Source of the DNA: DATBFX01 sp036558305 | Lineage (GTDB): Bacteria; Chloroflexota; Chloroflexia; Thermomicrobiales; UBA6265 | Length of the DNA stretch: 16,163 nt | NCBI GenBank assembly: GCA_036558305.1 | Contig: DATBFX010000354.1 | Coordinates: 1 to 16,163 of the forward strand | Direction of reading: 5' to 3' | Part shown: positions 7,107 through 14,528 of the stretch, in pieces | Position numbering within the stretch: position 1 is the first letter of the stretch | Layout: every line of letters begins with the position of its first letter | The notes under the pieces: generated by a model | Database searches by the model: none | The model's input: only the letters and a program-made list of their open reading frames with translations | Told to the model about the DNA's origin: nothing | Position numbers and translations under genes: made by a program

Positions 7107-8210
7107 GTGGCAGCCTCTGGCGAGTGGGCAGAGCAGTGCGGGCAGACCGCGGCGATCATCGTCCCCGAAAACGGAGCCGTCGCGACACCTCAATCACCGG
7201 CGACCAATGCGGACGTCGTCACTATCGCCGGTGCGGTCGAGATGTTCTTCGACGGTCTCCGGCTCGCACCACGCTCCAAGAAGACGTACCGGCACGGCGT
7301 TGCGAAGTTCCTGCGGCACCTGTCCGAGCACGAGGGGATCGACCCCGAGGTGGCGCCGGTTACCGCGATCGTCCCCGACCACATCACGCAGTTCGCCTTG
7401 CAGTTGGTGCCGACCGACGTCCGAACACCGGAAGAGGTGTCGCGGATGCGAACGGCGCAGAACAACATCTCGGCCGTCCGCAAGTTCTGCGGGTACCTGA
7501 CCGCCTACGATCTCCATCCCACGCTCGCCACGGAGCGGTTGCGCGTCCGGATCGCGGCGATGATGCCGCGCTTCACGCCGCCGCCACCCAACGTCAAATT
7601 GAGCGACCTGGAGCGGATCGTCGCGCACGTCCGCGCGGGGCAGTCCGAGGAGAAACCGCAGGCGGAACTGCGGCGTCTCAAGGTGAGGGCGATGATCCTC
7701 TTCCTCTTCCGGTCGGGGGTCCGCGTCTCCGAACTCTGCGCGCTGCGCCGGCGCGACGTCGACCTGGTTCAGGGGACCGCGAGTATCTACCGTGCCAAGG
7801 GCGGCAAGAGCCGGACCGTCCACTTCGACGCCGAGACCGCCGAGGCCCTCACCGCCTACTGGCGTGCCCGCGGCGACAGTCCGCGCGGGGCGGGTGCCCT
7901 CCCCGCCTTCAGCGGACGGGATAAACTGGGCGACGCCGGCAACGCGATCAGCCCGCGCACGGTCGAGCACATCGTCACCCAGCTCTGCGAGTCGCTCGGG
8001 ATCGAAAGCGAGGTTACGCCCCATTCCTTCCGCCACGGACTCGCCACCGAGATGGTCCACCGCCGCGTCCGCGAGTCGACCGTCCAAACCATCCTCGGCC
8101 ACGCCTCGCCGCAGACCACGCGGATCTACGTCCACCAGCGCGCCGTCGAGGTCGCCGAGGAGTACCAGGACGCGTTCGGCCCCTACCGCCCGCCGAGTCG
8201 ACCGGCCTAG
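7107..8210 (+). CDS. Tyrosine recombinase (XerC/D-like)
   Basis: A site-specific DNA recombinase/integrase of 367 aa that cuts and rejoins DNA through a phosphotyrosine intermediate. An N-terminal SAM-like core-binding domain (about 35-155) is followed by a catalytic domain with the complete set of active residues: R206 (SGVRVSEL), K231 (AKGGK), H306 and R309 (PHSFRH), H332 (LGHAS) and the nucleophile Y341 (RIYVH). It should therefore be active. Length is a little above that of chromosomal XerC/XerD (about 300 aa) because of the N-terminal region. GTG at 7107 is preferred since AGGAGG lies ten bases upstream and the promoter lies before it. Whether it is a chromosome-dimer resolvase or a mobile-element enzyme cannot be told; no element boundaries or tRNA duplication are visible nearby. 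Confidence 0.9.
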   Translation: MAASGEWAEQCGQTAAIIVPENGAVATPQSPATNADVVTIAGAVEMFFDGLRLAPRSKKTYRHGVAKFLRHLSEHEGIDPEVAPVTAIVPDHITQFALQLVPTDVRTPEEVSRMRTAQNNISAVRKFCGYLTAYDLHPTLATERLRVRIAAMMPRFTPPPPNVKLSDLERIVAHVRAGQSEEKPQAELRRLKVRAMILFLFRSGVRVSELCALRRRDVDLVQGTASIYRAKGGKSRTVHFDAETAEALTAYWRARGDSPRGAGALPAFSGRDKLGDAGNAISPRTVEHIVTQLCESLGIESEVTPHSFRHGLATEMVHRRVRESTVQTILGHASPQTTRIYVHQRAVEVAEEYQDAFGPYRPPSRPA

Positions 8211-8766
8211 CGGCCGTCCGCTCGGTCGCTGGGCCGCGGCGCCCCTGGCGCTGCTCGTGCTCGTCCTCGCGGCCTGCGTCTCCGGCGACGCCGCGGACCA
8301 AGAGCAGATGGAGACGCGCGAGGCGACGCGCGGCGCGGTCCTGGGCGAGATCCAGGCGACCGACTTCGCCGCCCGCTTCCGGCAACCGCCCGGCACGCCG
8401 AAACCGACGGCGACCACCGCTCCCGGTCTCGACACCCTCGTCCTCGCCTCCAGCGTCAACTCGGACGGCTCACCGCTGCAGCAGATCAGCTCGGTCTCCG
8501 GGTTCGGGGCAAGCACCGTCTACGCCTGTGCCCGCATCTCCAACGCCCGCTCCGGTCAGAAGGTGATCGCCGTCTGGTCGACGATCGACGGCACCGAGGT
8601 CGCCCGCTCCGAGCAAAAACTCGACGCCGGCGGTTTCGAACGCTGGGTAGCCCTCCCCTGGCAGATGAACGGTTCCCCCCTTGGCGGCACCTACGCCGTC
8701 ACCATCTACGTCGACAAAGTCGACCCCGCGCACGAGTTGAACTCCCTCGTCTTTCGGGTCGGCTGA
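8170..8766 (+). CDS. Putative lipoprotein, start codon uncertain
   Basis: The frame ending at TGA 8764-8766 encodes a lipoprotein signal: a basic stretch, then WAAAPLALLVLVLAAC, where LAAC is a lipobox and Cys would be the lipidated residue. A Thr/Pro linker and a beta-rich domain (about 120 aa) with YACARISNARSGQKVIAVW and GTYAVTIYV follow. No ATG, TTG or suitable GTG lies between the recombinase body and the signal. The in-frame GTG at 8257 would leave only six residues before the Cys. ACG at 8170, seven bases after GAGGAG (8157-8162), would give a normal 35-residue signal and a 198-aa protein, so that coordinate is used here. It overlaps the recombinase by 41 bases in another frame. The ORF is real by composition; the start is a guess. 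Function unknown. Confidence 0.5.
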   Translation, partial: TRSAPTARRVDRPSGRPLGRWAAAPLALLVLVLAACVSGDAADQEQMETREATRGAVLGEIQATDFAARFRQPPGTPKPTATTAPGLDTLVLASSVNSDGSPLQQISSVSGFGASTVYACARISNARSGQKVIAVWSTIDGTEVARSEQKLDAGGFERWVALPWQMNGSPLGGTYAVTIYVDKVDPAHELNSLVFRVG

Positions 8767-8775
8767 CGCCGGAGG

Positions 8776-8815
8776 CGGACAGGCGGACAGACGGACAGAC
8801 GGACAGACGGGCAAG
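8776..8815. repeat. 8-bp tandem repeat, about five units
   Basis: Units CGGACAGG, CGGACAGA (three times) and CGGGCAAG follow in tandem just after the lipoprotein stop. The array lies between convergent genes (lipoprotein and hpf), where such simple repeats are tolerated. A weak 5-bp hairpin (8816-8828) follows, with too short a T-run to call a terminator. Confidence 0.8.
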
Positions 8816-8858
8816 ACGACGAAGTCGTTTCGTTCTGACGGCTGACAATTGACGACTC

Positions 8859-9422
8859 TTATGATCTCTCGGGGGCGAGCAGGCCGTAGGTACCGTCGCG
8901 GCGGCGGTAGACGACGTTGATTTGGGATTCTTCGGCGTTGTGAAAGAGGTAGAAGTCGTGGCCGAGGAGTTCCATTTGCTCGATTGCCTCCTCGGGATCC
9001 ATCGGTTTGACCGTGAAGCGTTTGGTGCGGACGAGTGAAGAGACGCTTTCGGGTTCGTCGGCCTCGACGTTGCCGTCGGTCGGCGCCGGCACCTCGTCGA
9101 TCGGACCGGGGCGGGGACCTCGGCGATCCGAACGCTTTTCGTGGTAGCGGCGTGCCTGGCGTTCGATCTTGTTGAGGACTTTGTCGACGGCCCGCGACGG
9201 GTCGGTGTCGCGTTCTTCGGCACGGAGGATGTTGCGACCGGTCTGGATCGTGATCTGGGCAACGAAGGAGTCGGCAGCGGTACGCAGGTGGGTCCGCCGC
9301 AACTCCAATTTGGCGTCGACGACGCGGCCGAGGAGGCGATCAAATGCTTCGACGCGGCGATTTGCGAACTGACGAAGGTCGTCGGTGACTTCGACGTCGT
9401 TGCCGCGGATGGCGAGTTCCAT
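8859..9422 (-). CDS. hpf: Ribosome hibernation promoting factor, long form
   Basis: The long-form HPF/RaiA family protein binds the 30S decoding region and pairs ribosomes into inactive 100S dimers in starvation or stress. At 187 aa it has the N-terminal ribosome-binding domain (about 1-100: MELAIRGNDVEVTDDLRQFA ... KVLNKIERQARRYHEKR), a variable linker, and the C-terminal dimerisation domain (about 131-187) with VRTKRFTVKPMDPEEAIEQM and LLGHDFYLFHN. The ATG at 9422 is chosen since it starts the conserved domain and has GAGGAG nine bases upstream; the open frame to 9506 adds unconserved sequence. It lies 94 bases downstream of tRNA-Arg on the same strand and might be read from that promoter. 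No terminator is obvious downstream. Confidence 0.95.
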   Translation of the reverse strand: MELAIRGNDVEVTDDLRQFANRRVEAFDRLLGRVVDAKLELRRTHLRTAADSFVAQITIQTGRNILRAEERDTDPSRAVDKVLNKIERQARRYHEKRSDRRGPRPGPIDEVPAPTDGNVEADEPESVSSLVRTKRFTVKPMDPEEAIEQMELLGHDFYLFHNAEESQINVVYRRRDGTYGLLAPERS

Positions 9423-9516
9423 GCGGGCGCGCTCCTCGACTGGTGCCCCGCATCGCGGTCCGACGTTGGCCGATCGCCGTCGACCCAACCAGCGACCGGG
9501 ACACAACGACCAACGG

Positions 9517-9589
9517 TGCCCGCGGAGGGACTCGAACCCCCGACGCCCGCCTTAGGACGGCGGCGCTCTATCCTCTGAGCTACGCGGGC
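9517..9589 (-). tRNA. tRNA-Arg (anticodon CCT)
   Basis: A 73-base cloverleaf: acceptor GCCCGCG/CGCGGGC, D-arm GCTC/GAGC, anticodon stem CCGCC/GGCGG with loop GTCCTAA (anticodon CCT, reading AGG), T-arm with TTCGAGT, discriminator A. The 3' CCA is not encoded (CCG follows), so it must be added by nucleotidyltransferase. Confidence 0.96.
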
Positions 9590-9615
9590 GGGGCGACTTC
9601 GCCGCGCCTGCCAAC

Positions 9616-9624
9616 GATCCTAGC
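9616..9624 (-). promoter_or_regulatory. Extended -10 promoter of tRNA-Arg
   Basis: On the minus strand TGCTAGGAT combines a TGn extension (9624-9622) with a -10 TAGGAT (9621-9616). Transcription would begin near 9609, about 20 bases before the tRNA. No convincing -35 is seen. Confidence 0.4.
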
Positions 9625-9684
9625 ACAGCAGGCTTATCGTGCGCACCCCGCGAGAGCACGGACGGATTCGGCGCCGTCGCCGTA

Positions 9685-9709
9685 GCGTCCGTTCGATGTA
9701 TACGGACGC
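9685..9709. repeat. Short inverted repeat between the divergent tRNA genes
   Basis: GCGTCCG (9685-9691) pairs with CGGACGC (9703-9709) around an 11-base AT-richer loop. It lies within the 325-base interval between the two tRNA genes (9590-9914), which otherwise holds only their promoters. Its role is unknown and it may be chance. Confidence 0.3.
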
Positions 9710-9874
9710 CGTCGGTCCGATTGTGCTCTGTTGTTGCCCGCGACTCCGCTCATTTCCAATTCATAACGCCACCAGTGTCGATTCGACAGCACGGTGATCC
9801 GGCGCCGAACTGGCGCCCGCCCAACGGCGAGTAGGGGGCGCGGCGTCCGCTCTGGCCGATGGTCCGCTTCGGCA

Positions 9875-9904
9875 TTGTCGCGGCGTGGACAGGTATGCTA
9901 CGAT
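9875..9904 (+). promoter_or_regulatory. Promoter of tRNA-Pro
   Basis: The -35 TTGTCG (9875-9880), an 18-base spacer and the -10 TACGAT (9899-9904), preceded by TGC (extended -10), predict a start near 9911, four bases before the mature tRNA. Confidence 0.55.
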
Positions 9905-9914
9905 GTCAGACACT

Positions 9915-9991
<77 letters not shown>

Positions 9992-9996
9992 GGTTC

Positions 9997-10027
9997 GGGG
10001 GAGCGCCAACGCGCTCCCCCTCGTTTT
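9997..10027 (+). terminator. Rho-independent terminator of tRNA-Pro
   Basis: A perfect 10-bp stem, GGGGGAGCGC / GCGCTCCCCC (9997-10006 with 10011-10020), has a CAAC loop and is followed by TCGTTTT. It starts eight bases after the tRNA and separates it from selA, so selA needs its own promoter or readthrough. Confidence 0.85.
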
Positions 10028-10065
10028 GTCCGTCGCTCCCCACCCGGCGCACCGAGGCGACGATC

Positions 10066-11478
10066 ATGGCGGACGAGACGTCGGCGGCGACCGCAACCGC
10101 GCGCAACGCGGAAAATCCTTACGTCGCCCTCCCCTCCGTCTCTTCGCTCCTTGAGACCGCCCGCCGACTCGATGCCGGTTTGAGCGAAGCCGTCCTCGCC
10201 GCGATGTTCCGCGACATCCTGGTCGTCGCCCGCGCCGAGATCGCCGCAGGCATCTCGTTGTCACGGGGCGAGATCGAACGGCGGGCGGTCGGGGCGATCG
10301 AGGCGATCGGGCGGGTTCGACTCGCGCCCGTGCTCAACGCAACCGGCGTCGTGATCCACACCAACCTCGGCCGGGCGCCGGTCAGCCCGGAGACCGCGGC
10401 GGCGATGGCGGAGGCGGCGGCCGGTTACGTCCCGCTGGAGATCGAACCCGAATCGGGGCGCCGCGGCGGTCGGATGCGCGAGATCGCCAACCTGATGCGG
10501 CTGCTAACCGGTGCGGAGGCCACACTCGTCGTCAACAACAACGCCGCCGCAGTGTTGTTGACGCTGTCGACGATTGCGGCCGGCAAGGCGGTAGTCGTTT
10601 CGCGCGGCGAGGCGGTGGAAATCGGAGGTGGTTTCCGAATCCCGGACGTCTTGCAACAAAGCGGTGCCACGCTCGTCGAAGTCGGAACCACCAATCGCAC
10701 CTACGCGCGGGACTATGCGGCTGCCATCGACGCGACGACTGCCGCGCTCCTCAAAGTTCACCCCAGCAATTTCGCGATGACCGGTTTCACGGCTTCGGCA
10801 ACCGTTGCCGAACTCGTCGCGATCGCCCAGTCCGCCGGAATCCCGGTGGTCGAAGACCTTGGCAGCGGCGCCCTTGTCGATACCAGGCGATACGGTCTCG
10901 GTGCGGAACCGACGATCGGCGAGAGCCTGGTCGCCGGCGCCTCGGTCGTGACCGCCAGCGGCGACAAGTTGCTCGGCGGACCCCAGGCGGGCATCGTCGC
11001 GGGGCGGCGGGAATGGGTCGAGCGGATCGCGGCCCACCCGCTCGCCCGGGCCCTGCGCGCCGACAAGACCTGCCTGGCGGGTCTCGCCGCAACCCTCCGC
11101 CACTACGCGACCGGCCAGGAGGCGTCCAAAATCCCCGTTTGGCGCATGATCGCGACGAGTCCCGAGCAGCTTCGGGAGCGCGCGGAGGGCCTCGCCGCCA
11201 AACTCGTCCAGGCAACCGCGAACTCGACGGTGGTATCGGTCGAGTCGACCGTCGGCGGCGGCTCGCTGCCCGGCCAGACGATGCCCAGCTTTGCCGTTTC
11301 CCTGAGCGACGACCGCACTGGTCCGGATGAACTGGCGAAGCGGTTGCGGCTGGGAGCGCCCCGCGTGTTCGCGCGCGTTGCCGATGGCACGCTCTTGCTC
11401 GATCTGAGAACCGTGTTGCCGGAAGACGACGCGCGTCTGACGGAGGCGGTGCTGGCCGCGCTCACTTCGCGCGCATGA
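10066..11478 (+). CDS. selA: L-seryl-tRNA(Sec) selenium transferase (selenocysteine synthase)
   Basis: A PLP enzyme that converts Ser-tRNA(Sec) to Sec-tRNA(Sec) using selenophosphate, in the cytoplasm. At 470 aa it is of normal bacterial length. It has the N-terminal helical domain (about 17-85), the family signature NATGVVIHTNLGRAPVS (91-107), VNNNAAAVLL (156-165), the PLP-contacting Asp in VVEDLGSG (D264), and the PLP Schiff-base lysine K301 in SGDKLLGGPQAG. ATG at 10066 has a weak GAGG eight bases upstream. It follows the tRNA-Pro terminator directly. selB, selC and selD, often neighbours, are not in the window. Its 3' end overlaps the convergent primase gene by 17 bases. SelA-like PLP paralogues exist, but these motifs fit true SelA well. 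Confidence 0.92.
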   Translation: MADETSAATATARNAENPYVALPSVSSLLETARRLDAGLSEAVLAAMFRDILVVARAEIAAGISLSRGEIERRAVGAIEAIGRVRLAPVLNATGVVIHTNLGRAPVSPETAAAMAEAAAGYVPLEIEPESGRRGGRMREIANLMRLLTGAEATLVVNNNAAAVLLTLSTIAAGKAVVVSRGEAVEIGGGFRIPDVLQQSGATLVEVGTTNRTYARDYAAAIDATTAALLKVHPSNFAMTGFTASATVAELVAIAQSAGIPVVEDLGSGALVDTRRYGLGAEPTIGESLVAGASVVTASGDKLLGGPQAGIVAGRREWVERIAAHPLARALRADKTCLAGLAATLRHYATGQEASKIPVWRMIATSPEQLRERAEGLAAKLVQATANSTVVSVESTVGGGSLPGQTMPSFAVSLSDDRTGPDELAKRLRLGAPRVFARVADGTLLLDLRTVLPEDDARLTEAVLAALTSRA

Positions 11479-13357
11479 CCGCCGCAGGAGTGTCCTTGTC
11501 GCGGCTGTCGCGGAAATACGGGCTCGGCGGCGGGTAGAACCGGCGGTGCCGTTCCGCCAACACCGCCAGTTGCGGCATCAGCGTGCCGAGGCTGTCGGCA
11601 TCGTTTGCCTGCTGCGCCGCCGCGATCTCCGCCTGAAGTTCGCGCAGCAAGAAGGTGAATCGCTCCTTGCCCAACAGGTCCAGCGTCTGCCGGACTTCGC
11701 GCTGGACTTGGCCGGGCAATTGCGCGGGTTTGCCGTCGAGTTGACCGAGGAGCCGCTCCGCGTGGTCGGCCAGCGAGTCGTCGAGCCCGGCCACGATCTG
11801 GATCGGGTCGAGTTCGTCGGGAATCGACTCATCGCGCAGGACTTGGAGGAGAGCCCGGTTACGGCCGTCGATCAGATCGTCTTCGGGCACCAGCGGCAAG
11901 AGATCGCGGCACAACGAGCGATGGCGGAGCAGGAGCGCCAGGAGGTGGTCTTCGTGGCTGACGGCGGCGGGCTTCGGACGGCGCTCGACGACACCGGCTG
12001 AGGTCGGAGACCGTTGCAGCGATCCTCGCCGTATCTCCGACGCCACTACGCGCTCGTCGAGATCGAGCCGGCGGGCCAGCAGCCCGACGTAGTGCGACTG
12101 GACGATGCGATCGGCGATCTGGCGCAACACCGGCGCCGCGCGACCGACCGCATCGGATTTGCCACGACTATCGCCGGGGGAGATGTTGGCGGTGACCGTG
12201 TCGAGGTAGAAGTCGAGGAAGGGTCGGGCCGTGCCGACGACCTCGGGCCATTTGTCGGGTGCCTTGCGGATCAGCTCGTCGGGATCCTTTCCCTCGGGCA
12301 GTTGGACGATCGCGATGTCGGCGTTGAGTTTGCGCTCGAACCGGACGATCCCCAGGGCGTCCGGGACGGGTACCTCCTCGTGGTCGAGCGCGGATTGCAT
12401 CGACTCCAGGCTGCGGAGGGTCGCCAGTTGCCCGGCCGCATCGGCGTCGAGGGCGAGCACGATCCGCTTGCTCAACCGCTTGACCTGGTCGACCTGGGCA
12501 TCGGTCAGCGCCGTCCCCATCGCGGCCACGACGTTGCCGTGGCCGAACTGGTGGGCGGCGATGGCGTCCATGTAACCCTCGACGATCACCACCTGGTCCC
12601 GGCGACGGATCTCCTCCTTGGCGAGATCGAGGGCGTAGACGAGCGAGCTCTTGTCGAAGATCGGCGATTGGGGTGAGTTGAGGTACTTGGGTTGGGCGTC
12701 GCCGAGGGCGCGACCGCCGAAGCCGACGACGTGGCCGTCCCGGTTGCGGATCGGGAACATAAACCGGTTGCGGAAGCGGTCGTAGTAGCCGCCGCCGTCG
12801 CGAACCTGAAGCAAGCCCGCCTCCGCCGCGACGGCAGGATCGAGCCCGCGCGCGGAGACGTACCGAAGCAGGTTGTCCCAGCCATCCGGCGCGAATCCGA
12901 GTCGAAACCTGGCGACGACGTCGTCCGACAAACCGCGTTGCATGGCGAGTTCCCGACCAGGTCGGCCGGACTCGCTGTTGGCGAGGATGTTGGCATAGAA
13001 CGTGGCGGCAAGTTCGTTGAATTCGATCAGGCGCTGCCGGTGGGCATCGACCTCGGGTGCGACGGTCGGGATCGAGGAGAGTTGCACGCCCGCCCGGCGC
13101 GCGAGTTCGGTCAGCGCCTCCTTGAAGTCGACGTGCTCGACGCCCTGGTAGAAGGTGAAGGCGTCGCCGCCCTTGGCGCAGCCGAAGCAATGGAAGTTCT
13201 GGGAGTCGGGGAAGACGATGAACGAGGGCGTCTTTTCCTGATGAAACGGGCAGAGACCTTTGTAGCTCCGGCCGGCCTTCTTGAGTTGCACGTATTGACC
13301 GACCAACTCGACGATGTCGGTGCGCTCCCGGACGTCGGCAACGGCGTCGTGGGCCAT
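11462..13357 (-). CDS. dnaG: DNA primase
   Basis: Makes the RNA primers for lagging-strand synthesis and works with the replicative helicase at the fork. The protein (631 aa) shows the CHC2 zinc-binding domain (C36, H39, C57, C60), the catalytic core, the TOPRIM domain with VEGYMDAI (E260, D264), MGTALT, and the metal-binding acidic pair in LALDADAAG (D304, D306), then a helical C-terminal helicase-interaction region of low conservation. ATG at 13357 is chosen because GAGG lies eight bases upstream; a TTG at 13375 would add six residues. It starts 37 bases after dgt on the same strand, so the two are probably co-transcribed. No terminator lies between it and convergent selA. Confidence 0.96.
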   Translation of the reverse strand: MAHDAVADVRERTDIVELVGQYVQLKKAGRSYKGLCPFHQEKTPSFIVFPDSQNFHCFGCAKGGDAFTFYQGVEHVDFKEALTELARRAGVQLSSIPTVAPEVDAHRQRLIEFNELAATFYANILANSESGRPGRELAMQRGLSDDVVARFRLGFAPDGWDNLLRYVSARGLDPAVAAEAGLLQVRDGGGYYDRFRNRFMFPIRNRDGHVVGFGGRALGDAQPKYLNSPQSPIFDKSSLVYALDLAKEEIRRRDQVVIVEGYMDAIAAHQFGHGNVVAAMGTALTDAQVDQVKRLSKRIVLALDADAAGQLATLRSLESMQSALDHEEVPVPDALGIVRFERKLNADIAIVQLPEGKDPDELIRKAPDKWPEVVGTARPFLDFYLDTVTANISPGDSRGKSDAVGRAAPVLRQIADRIVQSHYVGLLARRLDLDERVVASEIRRGSLQRSPTSAGVVERRPKPAAVSHEDHLLALLLRHRSLCRDLLPLVPEDDLIDGRNRALLQVLRDESIPDELDPIQIVAGLDDSLADHAERLLGQLDGKPAQLPGQVQREVRQTLDLLGKERFTFLLRELQAEIAAAQQANDADSLGTLMPQLAVLAERHRRFYPPPSPYFRDSRDKDTPAAVMRAK

Positions 13358-13394
13358 GGCGGTTCCCTCGCTCAAGTTCGGCGCGATGGCGGTG

Positions 13395-14453
13395 TCAAAC
13401 GGACCAAAAGCGGGGGACGAACAGACGCTGGAACAACTCGACGGCGAAGCGGTCGGTCATGCTGGCGACGTAGTCGGCAACCTGTCGCTCGGGCGGGTCG
13501 CCGCGTTCGGCGCTACGATACTCCATCGGCAGCCGCGCCGGATCGGCGAGGAAGTAGGCGCTCAACTCGCGGACCACGTTTTGCGCGCGCACCGTATCCT
13601 CACGTTCGTTGAGCGGGGTGTAGACCCGGTCGAACAGGAAGCGGCGCAGGACGTTGGCCGCACTCCGCACATCCGGCGACAGTTCGATCCGCGCCGGAAC
13701 GGTCTCCGTCGCCGACTGGTCGACGATGTCGCGGACGAGGGTATCGATCCGGCGGGAGTGGGTCGGGCCAAGAACGTCCACAACGACCGACGGCAAATCG
13801 CAGGGGTCAACCAGTCCGGCGCGCAGGGCGTCGTCGAGGTCGTGATTGATGTAGGCGATGCCGTCGGCGATCTTGACGACCTCGCCCTCCGGCGACGCCG
13901 GGCGACCCGCAGAGGCGCCGGTGATCTCGTCTTCCGGTTTCGAGTGCCTCAGGATGCCGTCGCGAACGGCCGCGGTCAGGTTGAGCCCGCGGCCGTTCTT
14001 CTCCAGCACGTCGACGACCCGCAGACTCTGCTCGTTGTGGCGAAAACCGGGCAGGATCTCCGCCAGCGCGGTCTCTCCGGCGTGCCCGAAGGGCGTGTGT
14101 CCCAGGTCGTGACCAAGCCCGATCGCCTCGATCAAGTCTTCGTTCAACCGCAGCGCCCGTCCGATCGTCCGCGCGATCTGGGTCACTTCCAGGGTGTGCG
14201 TCAGGCGGGTGCGGTAGTGGTCGCCGGCGGGCGCGATGAAGACTTGCGTCTTGTGCATCAAGCGGCGAAAGCTCTTGGTGTGGACGATGCGGTCGCGGTC
14301 TCGCTGGAATTCGGTGCGGACGCCGGACGGTTCTTCGGGGCGCAGGCGAGACGCGTTTGCACTTCGCGTGCCCGCGGGAGCGAGCAGCATTGCTTCGATC
14401 GCTTCGATCGACTGTCGGACGGAGGTGGGCTGTGCGACAGGCATCGGCGCCAT
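13395..14453 (-). CDS. dgt: dGTPase-like HD-domain triphosphohydrolase
   Basis: Probable deoxynucleoside triphosphate triphosphohydrolase (dGTP to deoxyguanosine plus triphosphate) that tunes dNTP pools. The HD metal site is complete: H86 (RLTHTLE), H115-D116 (GLGHDLGHTPFGHAGE) and D197 (KIADGIAYINHD). The family N-terminal motif FQRDRDRIVHTKSFRRL is also present. Of 352 residues from ATG 14453, the first 15 or so are unconserved. The frame opens at TTG 14486, but this overlaps a likely -10 (14478-14483), so ATG 14453 or 14444 is favoured. It precedes dnaG by 37 bases, an association also known in actinobacteria. The substrate could be another dNTP. Confidence 0.9.
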   Translation of the reverse strand: MAPMPVAQPTSVRQSIEAIEAMLLAPAGTRSANASRLRPEEPSGVRTEFQRDRDRIVHTKSFRRLMHKTQVFIAPAGDHYRTRLTHTLEVTQIARTIGRALRLNEDLIEAIGLGHDLGHTPFGHAGETALAEILPGFRHNEQSLRVVDVLEKNGRGLNLTAAVRDGILRHSKPEDEITGASAGRPASPEGEVVKIADGIAYINHDLDDALRAGLVDPCDLPSVVVDVLGPTHSRRIDTLVRDIVDQSATETVPARIELSPDVRSAANVLRRFLFDRVYTPLNEREDTVRAQNVVRELSAYFLADPARLPMEYRSAERGDPPERQVADYVASMTDRFAVELFQRLFVPRFWSV

Positions 14454-14477
14454 CTCAGCTTCAACGGGGCAACGACG

Positions 14478-14483
14478 ATTGTA
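14478..14483 (-). promoter_or_regulatory. -10 hexamer upstream of dgt
   Basis: TACAAT (five of six matches) on the minus strand lies in the 75-base gap between pcrA and dgt, about 25 bases before the dgt ATG. The -35 position reads ACCCAC, a poor match, so the promoter is weak or needs an activator. The surrounding GTACACGTTGTAC has GTAC half-sites. Confidence 0.35.
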
Positions 14484-14528
14484 CAACGTGTACGGACGGG
14501 GTGGGTGGTGGCGTCGCGGCCGCCTCCA

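Noticed and set aside
7194..8516. A 440-codon minus-strand frame opposite the recombinase
   Set aside because: The opposite strand encodes a complete recombinase; this frame shows no recognisable domain or ribosome site.
8816..8836. Terminator between the lipoprotein ORF and hpf
   Set aside because: The stem is only five base pairs (ACGAC/GTCGT) and the T-run is broken (TTCGTTCT).
7107..9589. Integrative element inserted at tRNA-Arg, driven by the recombinase
   Set aside because: I see no duplicated tRNA 3' end between 6889 and 9516, and hpf, a housekeeping gene, lies between the tRNA and the recombinase.
9590..9914. A small protein gene between the two tRNAs
   Set aside because: Open frames here lack ribosome sites and overlap the tRNA promoters; the interval looks purely regulatory.
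12168..13190. A 340-codon minus-strand frame inside dnaG
   Set aside because: Arg-rich out-of-frame shadow of primase, without a plausible start.
14454..14486. TTG start of dgt at 14486
   Set aside because: The extension is unconserved, lacks a ribosome site and spans the likely -10 hexamer, so it would not be in the mRNA.
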